A DNA stretch of 64,000 nucleotides. Source: Archivesica marissinica. Its lineage: Eukaryota > Mollusca > Bivalvia > Venerida > Vesicomyidae. This document shows positions 31,890 through 45,975 of the stretch, in pieces. The notes under the pieces were generated by a model that did not search any database, was not told the DNA's origin, and saw only the letters and a list, made by a program, of their open reading frames with translations. Made by a program: the position numbers and the translations under genes. The stretch lies in NCBI GenBank assembly GCA_014843695.1, contig CM026403.1, forward strand, positions 2,976,150-3,040,149. Reading direction: 5' to 3'. Positions within the stretch are counted from its first letter, which is position 1, and each line of letters opens with the position of its first letter.

Positions 31890-33720
31890 TATGCTAGGGT
31901 AAGGTTTGGTGTACATTCTGAATTACCTCAATACACTTGAACCATACGTGGATTATGCTAGGGTACGGTTTGGTGTACATTCTGAATTACCTGGATGCCC
32001 TGCAGCCATACGGGTATCATGAAAGGGTAAGGTGTTACAGGTTCGATCCCCGTCTGACCATAATAAAATTAACAGTCTTTCAGATGAGACGTTAAACCGA
32101 GGTCTCGTGTCGGTGCTTTACACCGTGCACGTAAAAGAACCAGAGGAGATTCTGGAATGGGTCTCTGTCTGTATCATTGCACTATCCTCCAAAAATCTAA
32201 AATGACTAATCTCTTCAGGAGGCGTCGCTCATATGGGCAACCGGTAATGACGATAAATAGATGTAAAACCACCACATCACAGGTGAATATTCTGAATTAC
32301 CTGGATGCCCTACAGCCACACGGGGATCACAGAGGTTAAGGTGTAGTATACATTCTGAATTACCTCCGTGCCCTGCAGCCACACGGGGATCACAGAGGTT
32401 AAGGTGTAGTATACATTCTGAATTACCTCCATGCCCTGCAGCCGCAGGGGGATCACAGAGGTTAAGGTGTAGTGTACATTCTGGAATACCTCCATGCCCT
32501 GCAGCCGCAGGGGGATCACAGAGGTTAAGGTGTAGTGTACATTCTGAATTACCTGGATGCCCTGCAGCCACACGGGGATCACAGAGGTTAAGGTGTAGTG
32601 TACATTCTGAATTACCTGGATGCCCTGCAGCCACACGGGGATCACAGAGGTTAAGGTGTAGTATACATTCTGAATTACCTCCGTGCCCTGCAGCCACACG
32701 GGGATCACAGAGGTTAAGGTGTAGTATACATTCTGAATTACCTCCATGCCCTGCAGCCGCAGGGGGATCACAGAGGTTAAGGTGTAGTGTACATTCTGGA
32801 ATACCTCCATGCCCTGCAGCCGCAGGGGGATCACAGAGGTTAAGGTGTAGTGTACATTCTGAATTACCTGGATGCCCTGCAGCCACACGGGGATCACAGA
32901 GGTTAAGGTGTAGTGTACATTCTGAATTACCTGGATGCCCTGCAGCCACACGGGGATCACAGAGGTTAAGGTGTAGTATACATTCTGAATTACCTCCGTG
33001 CCCTGCAGCCACACGGGGATCACAGAGGTTAAGGTGTAGTATACATTCTGAATTACCTGGATGCCCTGCAGCCACACGGGGATCACAGAGGTTGTTAAGG
33101 TGTAGTGTACATTCTGAATAACCTCCATGCCCTGCAGCCACACGGGGATCAGAGAGGTTAAGGTGTAGTATACATTCTGAATTACCTGGATGCCCTGCAG
33201 CCACACGGGGATCACAGAGGTTAAGGTGTAGTGTACATTCTGAATTACCTGGATGCCCTGCAGCCACACGGGGATCAGAGAGGTTAAGGTGTAGTGTACA
33301 TTCTGGAATACCTGGATGCCCTGCAGCCACACGGGGATCAGAGAGGTTAAGGTGTAGTATACATTCTGAATTACCTGGATGCCCTGCAGCCACACGGGGA
33401 TCACAGAGGTTAAGGTGTAGTGTACATTCTGAATTACCTGGATGCCCTGCAGCCACACGGGGATCACAGAGGTTATGGTGTAGTGTACATTCTGAATTAC
33501 CTGGATGCCCTTCAGCCACACGGGGATCACAGAGGTTAAGGTGTAGTGTACATTATGAATTACCTCCATGCCCTGCAACTGCACAGGGATCACAGAGGTT
33601 ATGGTGGAGTGTACATTCTGAATTACCTGGATGCCCTGCAGCCACACGGGGATCACAGAGGTTAAGGTGTAGTGTACATTCTGAATTACCTGGATGCCCT
33701 GCAGCTGCACGGGGAACCAC
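31890..33720. repeat. 63-bp minisatellite, about 24 regular copies
   Basis: Unit (63 bp, checked between 32341 and 32404) with GGTGTAGTGTACATTCTGAA and CCCTGCAGCCACACGGGGAT. Diverged copies at 31890-32030 are separated from the main array by a SINE B. Because 63 is 21 codons, two minus frames stay open for 434 and 470 codons. One copy has an extra 3 bp, so the frame survives. I do not call it a gene: there is no start context, flanking exon or known motif. Confidence 0.95.
32032..32275 (+). mobile_element. SINE family B inside the 63-bp array, 5'-truncated
   Basis: Starts at the B box (CAGGTTCGATCCCCGTCTG) and ends ATAAATAGATGTAAAACC. Array sequence lies on both sides, so the SINE inserted into an existing array. 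Confidence 0.9.
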
Positions 33721-33722
33721 AC

Positions 33723-35217
33723 AGAAAGATTTCAACATCCTTTGTACATACAAAACTACAGTAATATAATCTTCTACAGTTCTGGGCAAAAATGTAATTA
33801 AATTTTAGAATCATTTTATATGAGGCAATCACTAATATTCATAATTACTACCAACCATCAAAGACAGTTGTGCAAATTAATATCAAAATTTGAATTCAGA
33901 CTTCTCATATACTTTTAAATGGTGGCAATATTTTGTGTCATATTTTGTCATATTTTATATTACCAATAAGAATCATTTGTATAAAGAAATACCTTGGCGT
34001 TTTCACCTGCCCCTCAATGACCTGATAGCAATCAGCATGACGAAAGGAAGCCCCTTATTAACATAAATCCTTTATCAGTGACAAAAGGAGACATTGACAA
34101 TACCTGCATCACCTGACACACGCGCCGGGTATTAATTTTGAAAACGTATCGGCACGTGGATGAAACTCATTCATGCAATATCATAACATATTCATACTCT
34201 TTACGTCAACTTGGGCAGAAAAAGAGCTGTCTGCCGATAAAAGAGACATAATCACAATGAACCAGTGGTCAATAAGCTTGAAAATACTTTGAGTCGGGCA
34301 AACAGTTTGTTTTGCAAAGAAACTAAGATACCGTAGATTAATTAACTGTACTATTTCTTTCAACACCTGTCGTTTTCAAGGCAACATTTTAAAAATGACA
34401 GGTGCCCAATTCTGTATGCAAATTAGATTAGAATTCACATTGAACATAATAATCCGCAAAATTTACATGATCAAAGACTTGAATATGCAAACACTATTTT
34501 TCGTGTTAATGAAATTTCGAGAAGCATTGATGTTGAAGTGTGGACACTCGTTTGAAGAACACTTGACCAGCTGTTGAAGTTAATTTCACACATTATTACA
34601 CAAAATGTCTGTTCTACTGATCAGCATTATCTACACCAATAATTTGTAACGGATGGAAAAGTTAGTATCAGATAGAAGACAGGTTTTGCACGTGTAACTT
34701 CAGATAATTCACGAGCCGCAGTTGAGTAGAGATTATCGACCGTCCGTACACATGCAGAACTTGTGCTCACCTTAATTACTTGTACCGTTCACATGAGCCG
34801 GTGTTGTGTAAATACACTGTGCATGTAAACAACAGGGATGCTTCTACAATGAGAGACATCGGTCAGTTACTGCCCCTGAATACTCCCTAAAAGTCAATAT
34901 GTCCTATTAAATGTTTTCCTCTGTTTTTATCGTTGTTTCCTTTGCACAACATGCTAGCAATTTTATTCAACTATTGCTTCTTGTGATTATTAAATTATTA
35001 TATCTCACTAGATTTCCTAATGGGTACTTATTTGTAAATCAATGTTATCAGTTAATTAACACGATTTTGATAAAATCACATTTATCATATCGCAACATTT
35101 GGTTAGGGAACAAGAGTAAAAACAAAGGATTCCAACTTAAAGGACCTATTCACATTTTGGAATAAATCAGACTTTATCTGGCAAGGGAGGTAATAGAAAA
35201 ATGGAGATGTGTCTCAT
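33723..35217. other. Largest repeat-free stretch
   Basis: About 1.5 kb with no array, SINE or MITE. It has some CpG-containing patches (ACACGCGCCGGGTATT; ATCGACCGTCCGTAC). On minus, an AATTAAG then GTGAGC donor near 34765 could end a noncoding first exon, and CTATCAG then 29 bases then GTATTT near 33993-34021 mimics a tiny exon (VIEGQVKTP). Both are weak. Confidence 0.45.
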
Positions 35218-35395
35218 TGAGGTGTCTTCTGCATATTGTGCAATATATCCTCAGAATAATGAAATGAATACGATTCTTCTGGAGGCGACGCCCCGATGAT
35301 ACATAAACGCTTAATAATAATAACAAAGATTATTCTGGAGGCGACGCCCCGATGATACATAAACGCTTAATAATAATAACAAAGATTATTCTGAC
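35218..35395 (+). mobile_element. Decayed SINE B 3' end, tail duplicated
   Basis: GTGCAATATATCCTCAGAAT and CTTCTGGAGGCGACGCC match the B body and tail loosely. The tail plus TAATAATAATAA is then repeated once (about 62 bp). Confidence 0.6.
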
Positions 35396-35607
35396 TTCTG
35401 CATTAGATTACATGTATGTTATCAAAGAAATAAAATCCTCTTGAAAGAATTTCGTCAAAATACGATACACAGTTTTTAATATATAAACAATAATAATTTA
35501 TAGGAATACAATTATTTTATGCATACAATTTACCTTGCATAATTGATATATTAATTAAACAGTACAGCAGGCAGATTATAAATCTTACAACTTCGATTAG
35601 TTCATTG

Positions 35608-35812
35608 GTTGATACGGATTGTCGACCTAAATGATCCCATTGGTTGATACGGATTGTCGACCTAAATGATCCCATTGGTATATGGATTGTCGACCTAAAT
35701 TATCCCATTGGTTGATACGGATTGTCGACCTAAATTATCCCATTCGTTGATACGGATTGTCGACCTAAATGATACGGATTGTCGACCCAAATGATCCCAT
35801 TGGTTGATACAT
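35608..35812. repeat. About 35-bp minisatellite, 6 copies
   Basis: Unit with GATACGGATTGTCGACCTAA and GATCCCATTGGTT, including the palindrome GTCGAC. One copy is shortened. Confidence 0.93.
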
Positions 35813-36019
35813 GTTCTTTCCTGTTTGCATTAGGAAAGAGATAGAGACTAGTGATATTACTGCTATGTATTTCAAATATAGATTAGAAAATGAAACACTG
35901 TCATGACGTAATGAAAAAAAAAAAAAATCTTATAATTTATCAACACACCAAATAATTTAAAACAAAACCATTTTGTTGTTATACATGTATACTTTGGAAA
36001 TACTATACGGCCTGCATAG

Positions 36020-36263
36020 TTAACCCATTCAACACCAAGTAACTGACATGGACTGGTCCATGATATTTTTAGACCAATAAATTAATAACAAAATTACATT
36101 TGGATCAGTTCATTTATCAAAATGGGTAATTTCTTTTCTAAAAATAATTATATTACTTGAAAAAAGTGCAGATCCTGATGAGACGGCTCGTCACGAGCCG
36201 GCTTATCTGGATCTACACTTTTTTGTAAGCCAATTTAGAGGTCTGTGGTGTTGAAAGGGTTAA
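36020..36263 (-). mobile_element. MITE family F
   Basis: 244 bp between TTAA sites; TTAACCCATTCAACACCAAG left and GTGGTGTTGAAAGGGTTAA right. Confidence 0.92.
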
Positions 36264-36419
36264 TATCTACACATAAACTCCAAACCGTGTTTTATTCGCC
36301 GATAAAGACAAATATTATTTCCATTCTAACATGACCCAATATAATGCTATGATCGAATAAATGTCTGTGTTTTTTTATCGGAGGAGCAAAATTCAACAGC
36401 CACAAGATAGACCGGCTCT

Positions 36420-36658
36420 ATGTTTAAACTTTATTTATTGTACAACAATCACGAAACAAGCTTCATCAACTTACATTAATCACTTTTGTTGGCGCGGATT
36501 AAAGTGTATATGTGGTCATTCGTGTGGGAGGAAACCGGGGTACCCAGAGAAAACTCACATGTCCGATCTGTCGACTACCGTACCATCTCACATACTTCCC
36601 GGTCCGAAGATGGAACCCGGTTTGCATTGGTGAGAAGCGAGCATGCTAACCACTGTGC
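36420..36658 (-). mobile_element. SINE family E, full length
   Basis: On minus: tRNA-like head GCACAGTGGTTAGCATGCTC with B-box-like CGGGTTCCATC, body CCCCGGTTTCCTCCCACACG, and tail AGTGATTAATGTAAGTTGAT ending in ATAAATAAAGTTTAAAC. The tail is the family A type, while head and body differ. It ends 45 bp before the 50-bp array. Confidence 0.88.
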
Positions 36659-36702
36659 ATTGGACAGCCGATTTGTTTATAGGAACAATCTATCCAGTAG
36701 TG

Positions 36703-39700
36703 TTATACTATGTGCCACACCAAGGGAGAGCCTGTTCTCCAACAAACACATGCTATACTATGTGCCACACCAAGGGAGAGCCTGTTCTCCAACAAACAAA
36801 TGTTATACTATGTGCCACACCAAGGGAGAGTCTGTTCTCCAACAAACAAATGTTATACTATGTGCCATACCAAGGGAGAGCCTGTTCTCCAACAAACACA
36901 TGTTATACTATGTGCCACACCAAGGGAGAGTCTGTTCTCCAACAAACAAATGTTATACTATGTGCCATACCAAGGGAGAGCCTGTTCTCCAACAAACACA
37001 TGTTATACTATGTGCCACACCAAGGGAGAGCCTGTTCTCCAACAAACAAATGTTATACTATGTGCCACACCAAGGGAGAGCCTGTTCTCCAACAAACACA
37101 TGTTATACTATGTGCCACACCAAGGGAGAGCCTGTTCTCCAACAAACAAATGTTATACTATGTGCCACACCAAGGGAGAGTCTGTTCTCCAACAAACACA
37201 TGTTATACTATGTGCCACACCAAGGGAGAGTCTGTTCTCCAACAAACACATGTTATACTATGTGCCACACCAAGGGAGAGCCTGTTCTCCAACAAACAAA
37301 TGTTATACTATGTGCCACACCAAGGGAGAGCCTGTTCTCCAACAAACAAATGTTATACTATGTGCCACACCAAGGGAGAGTCTGTTCTCCAACAAACACA
37401 TGTTATACTATGTGCCACACCAAGGGAGAGTCTGTTCTCCAACAAACACATGTTATACTATGTGCCACACCAAGGGAGAGCCTGTTCTCCAACAAACAAA
37501 TGTTATACTATGTGCCACACCAAGGGAGAGCCTGTTCTCCAACAAACAAATGTTATACTATGTGCCACACCAAGGGAGAGCCTGTTCTCCAACAAACACA
37601 TGTTATACTATGTGCCACACCAAGGGAGAGTCTGTTCTCCAACAAACACATGTTATACTATGTGCCACACCAAGGGAGAGCCTGTTCTCCAACAAACAAA
37701 TGTTATACTATGTGCCACACCAAGGGAGAGTCTGTTCTCCAACAAACACATGTTATACTATGTGCCACACCAAGGGAGAGTCTGTTCTCCAACAAACACA
37801 TGTTATACTATGTGCCACACCAAGGGAGAGCCTGTTCTCCAACAAACAAATGTTATACTATGTGCCACACCAAGGGAGAGCCTGTTCTCCAACAAACAAA
37901 TGTTATACTATGTGCCACACCAAGGGAGAGTCTGTTCTCCAACAAACACATGTTATACTATGTGCCACACCAAGGGAGAGTCTGTTCTCCAACAAACACA
38001 TGTTATACTATGTGCCACACCAAGGGAGAGCCTGTTCTCCAACAAACAAATGTTATACTATGTGCCACACCAAGGGAGAGCCTGTTCTCCAACAAACAAA
38101 TGTTATACTATGTGCCACACCAAGGGAGAGCCTGTTCTCCAACAAACACATGTTATACTATGTGCCACACCAAGGGAGAGTCTGTTCTCCAACAAACACA
38201 TGTTATACTATGTGCCACACCAAGGGAGAGCCTGTTCTCCAACAAACAAATGTTATACTATGTGCCACACCAAGGGAGAGCCTGTTCTCCAACAAACACA
38301 TGTTATACTATGTGCCACACCAAGGGAGAGCCTGTTCTCCAACAAACACATGTTATACTATGTGCCACACCAAGGGAGAGCCTGTTCTCCAACAAACACA
38401 TGTTATACTATGTGCCACACCAAGGGAGAGTCTGTTCTCCAACAAACAAATGTTATACTATGTGCCACACCAAGGGAGAGCCTGTTCTCCAACAAACACA
38501 TGTTATACTATGTGCCACACCAAGGGAGAGCCTGTTCTCCAACAAACAAATGTTATACTATGTGCCACACCAAGGGAGAGCCTGTTCTCCAACAAACACA
38601 TGTTATACTATGTGCCACACCAAGGGAGAGCCTGTTCTCCAACAAACAAATGTTATACTATGTGCCACACCAAGGGAGAGTCTGTTCTCCAACAAACACA
38701 TGTTATACTATGTGCCACACCAAGGGAGAGTCTGTTCTCCAACAAACACATGTTATACTATGTGCCACACCAAGGGAGAGCCTGTTCTCCAACAAACAAA
38801 TGTTATACTATGTGCCACACCAAGGGAGAGCCTGTTCTCCAACAAACAAATGTTATACTATGTGCCACACCAAGGGAGAGTCTGTTCTCCAACAAACACA
38901 TGTTATACTATGTGCCACACCAAGGGAGAGTCTGTTCTCCAACAAACACATGTTATACTATGTGCCACACCAAGGGAGAGCCTGTTCTCCAACAAACAAA
39001 TGTTATACTATGTGCCACACCAAGGGAGAGCCTGTTCTCCAACAAACAAATGTTATACTATGTGCCACACCAAGGGAGAGCCTGTTCTCCAACAAACACA
39101 TGTTATACTATGTGCCACACCAAGGGAGAGTCTGTTCTCCAACAAACACATGTTATACTATGTGCCACACCAAGGGAGAGCCTGTTCTCCAACAAACACA
39201 TGTTATACTATGTGCCACACCAAGGGAGAGCCTGTTCTCCAACAAACAAATGTTATACTATGTGCCACACCAAGGGAGAGTCTGTTCTCCAACAAACACA
39301 TGTTATACTATGTGCCACACCAAGGGAGAGTCTGTTCTCCAACAAACACATGTTATACTATGTGCCACACCAAGGGAGAGCCTGTTCTCCAACAAACAAA
39401 TGTTATACTATGTGCCACACCAAGGGAGAGCCTGTTCTCCAACAAACAAATGTTATACTATGTGCCACACCAAGGGAGAGTCTGTTCTCCAACAAACACA
39501 TGTTATACTATGTGCCACACCAAGGGAGAGCCTGTTCTCCAACAAACAAATGTTATACTATGTGCCACACCAAGGGAGAGCCTGTTCTCCAACAAACAAA
39601 TGTTATACTATGTGCCACACCAAGGGAGAGTCTGTTCTCCAACAAAACATGTTATACTATGTGCCACACCAAGGGAGAGCCTGTTCTCCAACAAACACAT

Positions 39701-39896
39701 GTTATACTATGTGCCACACCAAGGGAGAGTCTGTTCTCCAACAAACACATGTTATACTATGTGCCACACCAAGGGAGAGCCTGTTCTCCAACAAACAAAT
39801 GTTATACTATGTGCCACACCAAGGGAGAGCCTGTTCTCCAACAAACACATGTTATACTATGTGCCACACCAAGGGAGAGTCTGTTCTCCAACAAAC
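36703..39896. repeat. 50-bp minisatellite, 64 copies, with 550-bp higher-order repeats
   Basis: Unit with TGTTATACTATGTGCCACAC then CAAGGGAGAGCCTGTTCTCC. Two variable sites (C/T before CTGTTCTCC and A/C in ACAAACAMA) define unit types. An 11-unit series recurs identically at units 9-19, 20-30 and 39-49. The unit has no stop codon in any forward frame, so all three plus frames are open for over 1000 codons; each reads the same 50-residue repeat. No evidence of a real gene. Confidence 0.97.
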
Positions 39897-40215
39897 AAAC
39901 AAGATCAATCATATTTGTCACCAAACTATTTTGCACCTGAAGGTCACTTTTACCTTTTCCCTTTATCTGTAGAGAAACAGATATGTTAACATCAAGTGAT
40001 ACACAATACATGTCTGTACCATATTTATATTCCTTGATTAATTACACATTACCCAAGGGCAGGTAAGTGAGACAATAGATAATTACAGTAGGACTGTATG
40101 CTGCATGTTGTACACTAATTGGATGCACACTCACCTACAGTGCCCGATCGTTATATTATTGTTTGCGTCTGTATCAATGTGGAAAGCAAAAAATGCTTGA
40201 GTCAACGTGAATTAC

Positions 40216-40436
40216 TGCAAGTCGTGATAGCGCAATTGTAGCGTGTTCGCTTCAGGTGTGAAAGGCCCGGAGTTCGAGTCCCGCTGGAGCGGTTACGATT
40301 ATGCCCTTAGGCAAGGCATTTAAATTCCACATTACCTCTTCTCTCTCTCTCGTGGCGATGGATTCCATCAGGAATGAGGTCTCGAGAGTGATTAATATAA
40401 GTTGTAAGAAAAATAAATTTGTATGAACTAACCCAA
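40216..40436 (+). mobile_element. SINE family A, near full length
   Basis: Head GATAGCGCAATTGTAGCGTG and B box GAGTTCGAGTCCC, core CCCTTAGGCAAGGCATTTAA. The tail has lost the CTTGTTTCGCAATCGAGCT segment. It touches the left edge of the 47-bp array. Confidence 0.9.
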
Positions 40437-41025
40437 TGCAAACATACTCACAGCTAGTATCGGTTCTGGATGGGAATGGACGGGTTAAACATACTCACAG
40501 CCAGTGTCGGTTCTGGATGGGAATGGACGGGTTAAACATACTCACAGCTAGTATCGGTTCTGGATGGGAATGGACGGGTTAAACATACTCACAGCTAGTA
40601 TCGGTTCTGGATGGGAATGGATGAGTTAAGCATACTCACAGCTAGTGTCGGTTCTGGATGGGAATGGATGAGTTAAGCATACTCACAGCTAGTGTCGGTT
40701 CTGGATGGGAATGGATGAGTTAAGCATACTCACAGCTAGTTTCACAGCTATATCGGTTCTGGATGGGAATGGATTTGGTGGGTGTGAGTTAAGCATACTC
40801 ACAGCTAGTGTCGGTTCTGGATGGGAATGGAGAGTTAAGCATACTCACAGCTAGTATCGGTTCTGGATGGGAATGGACGAGTTAAGCATACTCACAGCTA
40901 GTGTCGGTTCTGGATGGGAATGGACGGACGAGTTAAGCATACTCACAGCTAGTGTCGGTTCTGGATGGGAATGGACAGGTTAAACATACTCACAGCTAGT
41001 GTCAGTTCTGGATGGGAATGGACGG
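40437..41025. repeat. 47-bp minisatellite, about 12 copies
   Basis: Unit with CATACTCACAGCTAGTGTCG and GATGGGAATGGACGGGTTAA (47 bp, checked). The last unit is split by a SINE A; its end, AATGGACGGGTTAAG, continues after 41262. Confidence 0.95.
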
Positions 41026-41261
41026 TTTAGTTTATATAAATTTATTTTAGCTCGATTGCGAAACAAGTTCTTTCAACTTATATTAATCACTCTCGAGACC
41101 TCATTCATGATGGAAACCATCGACACGAGGGAGAGAGAAGAGACAACGTGGAATTTATATGCCTTGCCTAAGGGCACAATCGTAACGGCTCCAGCAGGGC
41201 TCGAATTCCGGACCTTTCACACCTGAAGCAAACGCGCATCCACTGCGCTATCACGACTTCC
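41026..41261 (-). mobile_element. SINE family A inserted in the last array unit
   Basis: Full-length minus copy flanked by AATGGACGG at 41017-41025 and 41262-41270, sequence that belongs to the array unit. It therefore inserted after that unit existed. Head GATAGCGCAGTGGATGCGCG on minus. Confidence 0.95.
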
Positions 41262-41389
41262 AATGGACGGGTTAAGGGCCTAACATCACATCTAGGACAT
41301 ACCGCTGAATGATGATAATTATTATGCTTTTATAATAAACGTTGCAATCATTTATTGGCATAACATAATCTACAAATTATACGGCTTTT

Positions 41390-41520
41390 GTTATTCTGTT
41401 ACTTTATATTCTGTAGATTGTGATCAAATGTGTAAACCACTTGTAAATATTATGTATAATATGTATATAATTAATTCATTATGACTATGTACGTCTAAAT
41501 AAACTTCTGTTCTGTTCTGT
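41390..41520 (+). mobile_element. LINE-like 3' end with (TTCTG)n tail
   Basis: GTACGTCTAAATAAACTTCT followed by GTTCTGTTCTGT, an AATAAA-like signal plus a 5-bp simple tail. Confidence 0.5.
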
Positions 41521-41573
41521 GTACAGAGAAGCAGTCAAAATATTCTTTCGCTTTCATTTCAAATGTCGCCAGA

Positions 41574-41716
41574 TTGGACAGGTGGGTTTTCTCCGGGTAC
41601 TCCGGTTTCCTCCCACACAAATGACCACATTTACGTTTTCATCCGCGCCAACGAGAGTGATTAATATAAGTTGTTAAAATTTGCTTCACAATCGTTGTAA
41701 ATAAATAAAGTTTAAA
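41574..41716 (+). mobile_element. SINE family E, 5'-truncated
   Basis: Body CTCCGGGTACTCCGGTTTCC and tail AGTGATTAATATAAGTTGTT ending AAATAAATAAAGTTTAAA. A second, partial tail (ATGATTAATATAAGTTGTT) follows at about 41735. Confidence 0.85.
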
Positions 41717-41968
41717 AAAAAATGTCATGAAAAAATGATTAATATAAGTTGTTAAAACTTGTTTCGCAAATTTTGCAAATATTGTGTGTCATGCGTGATT
41801 CTGTGTTATCGTTCCCTATACTTTATTAACTTGAAGTATACATAATTACAGATCGACAATTGTCTCGATTGACTCCAAACTTCTCCATTGCAATATCTTA
41901 ATGTATTGTAATGTAATTGTAATTACATGTATATATGTAATGGTATTCACCGTACTGTGACTTACAGT

Positions 41969-43478
<1,510 letters not shown>

Positions 43479-43600
43479 GAGTATTCAAGGGAGATCACTC
43501 TTGATATGTTTATCGCAGAATGTTTTCCTAGCATCGGATAAATTTGTTTTAATGTTAATTTTCAAATTTAATTTTCATGGCAATCGCTAACAGACTTTCG

Positions 43601-43882
43601 ACGCAGCAAGTTCACACTCAGACTCACTTAATTGTAATAGTCACTGCTGGACATAGGATGCAGCAAGTTCACACTCAGGCTCACTTAATTGTAATAGTCA
43701 CTGCTGGGCATAGGATGCAGCAAGTTCACACTCAGACTTACTTAATTGTAATAGTCACTGCTGGACATAGGACGCAGCAAGTTCACACTCAGGCTCACTT
43801 AATTGTAATAGTCACTGCTGGACATAGGACGCAGCAAGTTCACACTCAGGCTCACTTAATTGTAATAGTCACTGCTGGACAT
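43601..43882. repeat. 57-bp minisatellite, 5 copies
   Basis: Unit with GCAGCAAGTTCACACTCAGG and TAATTGTAATAGTCACTGCT. 57 bp is 19 codons, which explains the 120-codon plus frame. Confidence 0.95.
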
Positions 43883-43921
43883 GGGTGCATTTGTGTAACC
43901 CTTACATCGAGGAAGTTTGCA

Positions 43922-44050
43922 TTAACCCTTAAAAGCTAAATCAATTGGAAGAAATGTGCAAACAACATAGATCCAAATCAACAGCGATGTAACACCCCAT
44001 CTGATCAGGATCTATGTTGTTTGCTATTAATTCAGCCTAGCGTTTTGTCA
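43922..44050. mobile_element. MITE family G, partial
   Basis: TTAACCCTTAAAAGC at the left, then TGCAAACAACATAGATCC and its inverse GGATCTATGTTGTTTGCTAT. The right end is missing. Confidence 0.7.
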
Positions 44051-44480
44051 CGTTCTACATTCTGCACGTAGCACATTCTACATTTTACACACCCCTAATG
44101 AGAAATGAATAAACATTAAACGTACCTGTATCTTTATAATATAATATTACGGTATCTATACCGGGTAATTATCAATAAGGCCACTAGAAGTGCTGTGTTC
44201 CACCATACTGTACACCGTGTAGGTTGCAATTCGCTATCAATCCATCTATTTTTAATTACCACCTGTCATAAGTACATGATGTAATTTGTTTTTCTGATAT
44301 AGAATGCTGATAGGCAACAGTTACTTTCATTAACAAAATGATAAATCATTTTTTTAAAAAACTGTCAACACAATTCTGTGAAGTGGGGGCCATATTGCCC
44401 CTAGAGGGACAGCTAGCACAATAAACATGTAGCTTGCAATGATCAAGGTGAGGGGTGAATCATTGAGACTGACCATGTCA
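44051..44480. other. Unique stretch
   Basis: Nothing recognised. Confidence 0.5.
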
Positions 44481-44489
44481 TACGAACAC

Positions 44490-45484
44490 ATACACACACA
44501 CACTGTATCTCCCTCACAGTATCATACACACACACTGTATCTCCCTCACAGTATCATACACACACTGTATCTCCCTCACAGTATCAGACACACACACTGT
44601 ATCTCCCTCACAGTATCAGACACACACACTGTATCTCCCTCACAGTATCATACGCACACACTGTATCTCCCTCACAGTATCATACACACACACTGTATCT
44701 CCCTCACAGTATCATACACATACACTGTATCTCCCTCACAGTATCATACACACACACTGTATCTCCCTCACAGTATCAGACACACACTGTATCTCCCTCA
44801 CAGTATCAGACACACACACACACTGTATCTCCCTCACAGTATCAGACACACACACACTGTATCTCCCTCACAGTATCAGACACACACATACTGTATCTCC
44901 CTCACAATATCAGACACACACACTATATCTCCCTCACAGTATCAGACATACAGCATCTCTACACACACACACACACACACACTGTATCTCCCATACAGTA
45001 TCCAACACACACACTGTATCTCCCATACAGCATCCAACACACACACTGTATCTCCCATACACATCCAACACACACACACACACACACTGTATCTCCCATA
45101 CAGTATCCAACACACACACTGTATCTCCCATACAGTATCCAACACACACCTGTATCTCCCATACAGCATCCAACACACACACACACACACACACTGTATC
45201 TCCCATACAGCATCCAACACACACTCTGTATCTCCCATACAGCATCCAACACACACACTGTATCTCCCATACAGCATCCAACACATACACTGTATCTCCC
45301 ATACAGCATCCAACACACACACTGTATCCCCCATACAGCATCCAACACACACACTGTATCTCCCGTACAGCATCCAGCACACACACTTATCTCCCGTACA
45401 GCATCAAACACACACACTGTATCTCCCATACAGCATCCAACACATACACTTATCTCCCATACAGCATCGAACATACACACACAC
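44490..45484. repeat. CA-rich 32-34-bp minisatellite in two blocks
   Basis: Left block (to about 44945) has CTGTATCTCCCTCACAGTAT; right block (from about 44985) has CTGTATCTCCCATACAGCAT. Units are joined by CA runs of variable length. The two blocks are internally homogeneous but differ from each other. Frames of 146-350 codons here are artefacts. Confidence 0.95.
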
Positions 45485-45975
45485 CACCTAGCTGAGAGTC
45501 ATTGTCATATTTGCATGGCCTTACAGGAAGAAGATGATGTTTGAGCAAAGAGTTTGAGTGATTTTGAGTTGTAGATATAATTCTATCAAATATTCGAATA
45601 TTCGAATACCCAAATCGCTATTTATTGCCATCTCTAATATTTAGTTTCACATTCCAAATGAGTATTTGTGTGATGTAAATTATGATGAGATACATTGTAC
45701 TTGTGGTAACAAAGTTCTAGATTCTCATCATTAAGCTTATTACTAGTACTCTTTAATTACAGGGTAAAAATCAATGGCCCTGAGTTTCATTATCACCAGA
45801 GGGATCAACTGCTATGAATCTTTAATTATCTCAGCTAATTAAGTGCACTTATCAGGCACAGGAGACTGGACCATCTCTGATTTAAGACCAGTGCTACACA
45901 TGCTCTGCTCAAATTAATATCCCTGATAAGATCAGTCTTATTTATGCAGTAAAAATTGGCTTGACCAGAAACTAG
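45485..45975. other. Unique stretch
   Basis: Contains TATTCGAATATTCGAATA near 45594, a short tandem/palindrome. No exon recognised. Confidence 0.5.

Noticed and set aside
33993..34021. Possible 29-base minus-strand exon reading VIEGQVKTP
   Set aside because: The acceptor is acceptable but the donor GTATTT is weak and nothing adjacent supports a gene.
36486..39989. Plus-strand open frames of 1167, 1109 and 1076 codons
   Set aside because: All three are the same 50-bp minisatellite read in different frames; the starts lie in a SINE or in the array and there is no non-repeat domain.
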